DNA of 64,000 nucleotides from Opisthorchis felineus (Eukaryota > Platyhelminthes > Trematoda > Opisthorchiida > Opisthorchiidae). Location: positions 191,496-255,495 of the forward strand of contig SJOL01008829.1 in NCBI GenBank assembly GCA_004794785.1. Reading direction: 5' to 3'. The notes below the pieces were generated by a model that made no database searches, had not been told where the DNA came from, and was given only the letters and a program-made list of their open reading frames with translations. Positions 52,501-58,500 of the stretch are shown here, piece after piece; position 1 is the stretch's first letter; each line of letters begins with the position of its first letter. The position numbers were made by a program, and so were the translations under genes.

Positions 52501-55500
52501 CAGAATTCTCACAATAACTCCTGGTATTTAACCACTGGTGTCTCCGAAGAATTGGCCGGGCCTGGTGGGAATATCCGATTAGCAGTGTTGTGGTGCCGCA
52601 GATGATATCAGGAAAAAGGAACTCTCTTACGATGGGCGAACCGCGCATGCTTCATAGGTTACGCTGAAGGACCCACTCTCTCGCACATCTCTTTTTGCCA
52701 TGTTCTAAGTGGAATCGACAGAGGCATGGATAGTCTATGACTTGGTGACTCAGTGACCGATGAAATCAGTCGGGTTCACAGCTAATACCTCCCTGGACAC
52801 TTCATTAATGGTTACTGACACTGGTGGACATGGCCTCATCATGCGGTTAGTGGCGCTCCTACGTCAAGGCTATCATCCATACGCGGCTGCTCAGTTTCCT
52901 CCTTTTTCAGACATATAAAGTGATTCAACATCAAGTAACTGCCTGTGCCATCATCTACAATGCCTTACCATATCTCACGGCTTTCTAATTTGTCGGTTGC
53001 CGAAACGGTGGTAGCTGGAACCAAAGTCCCCCTAGTATATTGTCACAGATGATCACCTGACCCGAACTGAGGGGACCACCTCATTACGACAGGCGTCGAC
53101 CAACGAACGCTGGCTATGCTTGCTTGGTTGCCGCCAAGAATGGCGCAACTTGGTGAATACTGCACGTGTCTTGATAGTGCGTGCTATACTTCTGACTGTA
53201 CGGTCATGGCTTATGCGGCTGCCGAGAGAAGTAAAGCGATCAACGTAATCAAGTTTATCAGTCTGAAATCTCAACATCTTACGAGCATGTTGTAAATCCT
53301 GGGGCGGGCTTTTAGATTTTGAAGCCGCGAAACGCTTTTCGAAACATGGGACCACTTCTGACAGTCCATTTTGAGTTGACTGTGTGTATGCATGGTTTCC
53401 CATTTACACGACAATATGAATTACCTGCTCCCAGTTCACAGGTCTTTTTCTAAGACTGTTACGATATCCAGATTTACGGTATTGATAGAGAAGAAAGAGT
53501 AATTCAGACGTACCTCACTAATGTAGGGGTACCTCCGGGTAGGTTGCTATAAACCTTAATGGTGCTGGGAGTACGGTACCGAAAAACACTGAGGATATTT
53601 GCAAAGTTAACGGCCGTCTCCCTTTGTCCATTACGTATAGAACGCTAGATCTATCGCCGAATTCAAAGGTGCGTTTTAACTGAAGGTCAACTGCGATTGT
53701 TGGCCGGTGATGTGCATAGCTCTGCCCGTGCTCTTGACGTAATGTGAACGTGCATCCTCTGGTTGGCCAATATTCTGCCGTATCCTTCGGATTTGTGTCA
53801 CACGTGATGAGGTTAACCTTCGCAGTAGTATCAAATTAATAGCCATGTTGCAACTTTTACCCACGTATTTGGAACAGCCACTTTGGTGGCAGTTTTTCAA
53901 TAGAGTTACAGTAATTAATTGACCCCCACTTTGGGGAACGCATCTATCTTTCCATATGGTGAAGGTGTAACACAAAGATTACCATTGTCTATAAATAACG
54001 GTGGTAGAAGCTCACCTGACCCTGCGGTCTAATGATATTTCGAGGCTGAGAGGCGAATTGGCGATTCGGCTGAATGAGATACACAGGTACAAAAACTGTG
54101 CTTAAAAACATTCCGCCTAGTGGTTAAGACGTAAGTCTTTCCTATTAAATGTCCAATATTATGGCCAGATAATCAAGTGTAAGTACTTGCAATTGGTTAC
54201 ATAAGTGATCCGGCTCCATAGTTCTCCATCACTGATGGGACCTCAGGTAGTTTAGCGGCATCGTTCTGCTGAGGAACAGTTTTTACTCATCACGTCTGGA
54301 ATCCCAGCTTAACTGTCACAGTTTGGCTCCCCTGATGAACTGACACGTCCTACTTACGTGCTGAAAACTACGGCGGCTCGGATAGTATCTGAGCTCTACT
54401 TTGTGGATAGGAGAACAGTTAATTCTCGAGTAAAGCTATTTTTTGGTGACTCAGAGTTACTATTTCGTTGTCCATGGGCGAAACCGGTTATTGTCAGTTC
54501 TTATGGAAGCTAACAGTCGAAGAGCACATAGTCTGCTATTTACTGGTTTTCAGTTAAGTATGGCGAATTGAAACCAGATAATACTAAACAACAACCGTTC
54601 AGTCGTGGCGCCCTTTCATGGCCTAGCTGCCATACTACCCGAAGGAAGTACGAGGGATGAGGTACTGTCAGGCTGCCCGAGCCTAAAGGGTGGTCGAAAT
54701 GCAGAGGGTGGGTTCGAAACACGGACCTTCCGGTCACTAAGCTGGAGTTTTAAGCACTCAGCCACCTCGATTTACTAACATCGACGTAGTCCACTTCTGC
54801 ACCTGCAGAATCACCGGATCCTCGCGGTCTGTAGCACCTGAATGGCAAATATGCCATAAGTCCGATGGTCGTACGTGGATCTGTTGCATATGAATTTCGG
54901 AAGTGCTGCAAGTGCTTGTTTGTAAAGAATACATGCCAAAGCATCTTGTTAGACGATTTGCTTCCACCACATCCATACCGTCTGTCCATTACAACCGGAA
55001 TGGCTCGTTTTAGGCAGCTGTGGGTGGGTCTGGGGAAGCGCTATATCGTACTGAAATGTGGATGGATTGGCGAATGACACTCGTACACCGCCGTTTAATT
55101 CACTGCTAGCGTTTATCGCGATACCATCTTGGGTGCTGGTTCTCAAAAAGCCTCTGTATGTTTGCCTGCCGACCTTGTTCCTTGAGATACACATCGTATT
55201 CATAAGCCCATACTTGGTAGCATGAAAGGCTCTGCACAAACCGTTTGCGCCATCACAACTACGCCCAGTGTTCCAACTGCTGATGTCAGATTAATCTGTA
55301 TCGGATGCTATCCATCCATTATTCCACAGTGTAGTGAAGCAATTTCAAACTCTTTGGGTATTTATCCTATGAACTGAACTAAGCTGGAGGTATCCGTTGG
55401 AATCAGCTCCGAAGTTGCTCAGTCAAACTGGTTTTGCCGTTCTTGCCTAATGATATTAAACCAATACTTTTATTTCTCGTCTGATAGGGGTTATTTTGTC

Positions 55501-58500
55501 CTGTTGCTCAGAATAAGTGAGGGCAAGAGAGAGGAGAAAACTGTGCGGACACTTCACTCAAATGCACTTCCAAGGTGAGACTGGAACCTGTTGAATTTAT
55601 TTGATACTAGAGCTATGAGATTATGGTGTCCCTTAGTTGCATCGCAGTGTCCGTATTGCTGCCGAGTGATGGGAATTTCCTTGTTTCTTGAATGTATTCC
55701 CCACTTTTCAGGCTACACATATCGCGAGAGCCTTCAAGGTCTGTTGGCCATGCACCTCCGTTTTCGACCGGATACGGTGGAGTGGATAACTCGTGGTGTG
55801 CGTGATCGTGAAATATCTGTCCTATCCCCAAGTTTGTTGCTTGACTTCACCCGGGGTCTTATCTTGCCTACGGTGCGTCGCTACCAGGGGCAGCGTGCGG
55901 CACGGGCCTCAGCCTCAGAAACCAGCTGTTGGGATGGCTACAAGACTCTTACTCGCCAAACCATGGACATCTACTGTCGTGAAGTGTTGTCTAGTGTTTT
56001 ATGGTGAGCAGTTTTTTGCGACCTCACTAGAAGCTCATCTTTTTTCCACAGTCTTGTTTCACAAATTTGACTTACTTCAGCATCCGGTATTATGTTAACG
56101 ATGGCCTTCACGGCTGGTGAGCGAGGTCTCGTTAGACAAATCACTTCTGTCATTTTATGCATGTCTGCGTACATACTTACCTATGTAGACCGTGCATGCC
56201 TTGCATAACCATACGTATCCTTCGATGTATCATGAAGCACAATTGGTTTGGGGGTACCACGCAACAGATTTGAGGTGTTTTACTATAGTATTCCCTTGGT
56301 TCCTTACGGTTTGTTTTTCAGGCACTGGGAGCTGAACCATATTTAGTATCAAAACTGTATAGGATGGCAACCTTCATTTCGACTGATGACATCACTGAAC
56401 CCAATATGTATGACAGGATATATTTCTTTCCGGTTTACTCTCTTGGAGCAGGAAAATAATGGATTCATTTACCAGGTATACTATCCTGTTTGTTCTCAGA
56501 TTGTGTGGCTCATTTAGTTAGTTCACAGGTCATGGACGTAAATGGTGAATGCACTTGACAATGAATCTTCCATTCTGTTACTTGCTATATTTCGAAGTTA
56601 CTTGACCCCATTTGAAACCAATCTAGTGTCGAATTTGAGGGACCTCCACCTGCCTTCTGTCGCATTTCAGTTAGGTTTTGAATAGTGGTTTCAAATTCGG
56701 TCACAGAAATCCGTCCTATGTCGCTTTTTACTTACTGTTAAGTCATTTCCTACTTGTTCAGGTACATGAAACAACTTTGCTTCACCCAGTGGTCTTCCGA
56801 AAACGCGACCAACGATTGTCACTTACTCGCTTGTTGGAACGAATGCATTGTTGTTTTTGGCCTCTTGATTGATTTAGTGGTTTCTCCCAACGGTATTGGT
56901 GGACGTCGTCGTACTTACGACGAGCAGACTGCACCCTGTGGTAGCAATCGGCTGTTATCGTCCTTAGTGCCCAGTCTGTTGCGCACAGGACGCCTATTTC
57001 TGCAAGGTCTACTCAAAGGTTGCATGCCCATGCTAAGTAGTTTGTTTCGGTGAGTTATCTGCTGATGTGTCGTTTCATCTAATTTGTTGCCTGGAATCGT
57101 CCTCGTTCGCTCTTCGTCGTTTTTCTCACGGATTCTAGATCGTTTCGCTGCCGTGTGTTGGGAACGAAATAGGCAGACATTCAGGTCATCAGAGAATGAA
57201 CTACGGATGTTCAAGACGGTGGTGGCGGTACGCAAAAGTCCAGAGCATATGAACCGTGATCATTTCATTGCAACCAGTGAACGTTCGTAACCACTTGAAA
57301 GCTTTGGAAACTAACTAGTGTTTTTAAGACAAGCGACCGTACCTGTATGGCCTGAGTGACTACAGTGGGATAAAGCTAAAAGTCTCCCAAGTTCCCCTTT
57401 CGATACCTATCGTAATTCTAGGAATTTATTTATTCTGGCCTTCGCTGTTCGTGCGTCGACTTCGTTTGCCACACTACCGTCAGAGCTAATGCAAATCCCG
57501 AGATACGTATAGTGTTCCACACTTTCCACTTGAATTTTTCTTGAATTCTTATATGTATGTCCAAAGGCTCTACTCCGAAGGACTAGGTGAGCTTGGTTGG
57601 CTTTTCTAATATTGCTGGTGCCTCCTGCTCTTTTTCAAATGGCATCATTGTCGTCTGTAAATTCCAGGTCAGATAGATCTGAACACCGGAGTTTTGGAGA
57701 CCTTACAGAGTTCCCCTCATTATCTCATCAGTGACGAAGTTCAACAAAATTGGAGAGAGTAGACACCCTTGTCGGACACCACTGCTTGTGGGAAAACATT
57801 TAGGGAGCACACCGCACACTGTAAGGCGCCCGCAAGTATGTGAATACAAACAGCGCAGGATATTCGCGAACTTCTGGGGCATGCTGTACTGCGCCAGTGT
57901 GTTGAAAAGGACGAACTGGCCAACTGATTCGAATACACTGTTGAAATCAAGGAACATCAAGTTTGTGGGGTGCCTATATGCGTGCCATTGCTTTAACACA
58001 TAACAGAGTGTGAAGATGTGGTCCACACTGTCACTTCCCGGTCGGAATCCTGCTTACTGTTCTCAGGTACCGTCTTCACACACCTTCGTAACACGACGTA
58101 AGATAAACGGCACAAAGCTTCGACCATATTAGACGGTATGTTATATTTAAGAGGACCTATCTCTATCTGTTGCGACTGGTTGACAAATCCTTCAGCCCTA
58201 TTAGAAGGAGAGGATTGTTGCAAGGATGGTCATTATTTCGAAGAACTACCTTATTATATCAAATTGTTGCTAAACTGTAAGCAACTGCGCTTTCCTGACG
58301 TAGCATAAGCTAAGTCAACCCCAGTGCTTCCTGACAAGTGAGAGTAAATTGGGTGTGATCCAGGTAAACGTTGGCGAGAATCACTCACGAATGTTGGGTT
58401 CTATGCAGTATTGTGATGCATTCAAATCGGCATAGGTATACGAAGTTTAAAAAAGTGTACCGTGGTACACGCATCAAACTGATTCGCTTTCTAGTTCCCT

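Noticed and set aside
54110..54140. CCTAGTGGTTAAGACG A-box-like sequence
   Set aside because: No B box follows at tRNA distance and no family body is recognisable.
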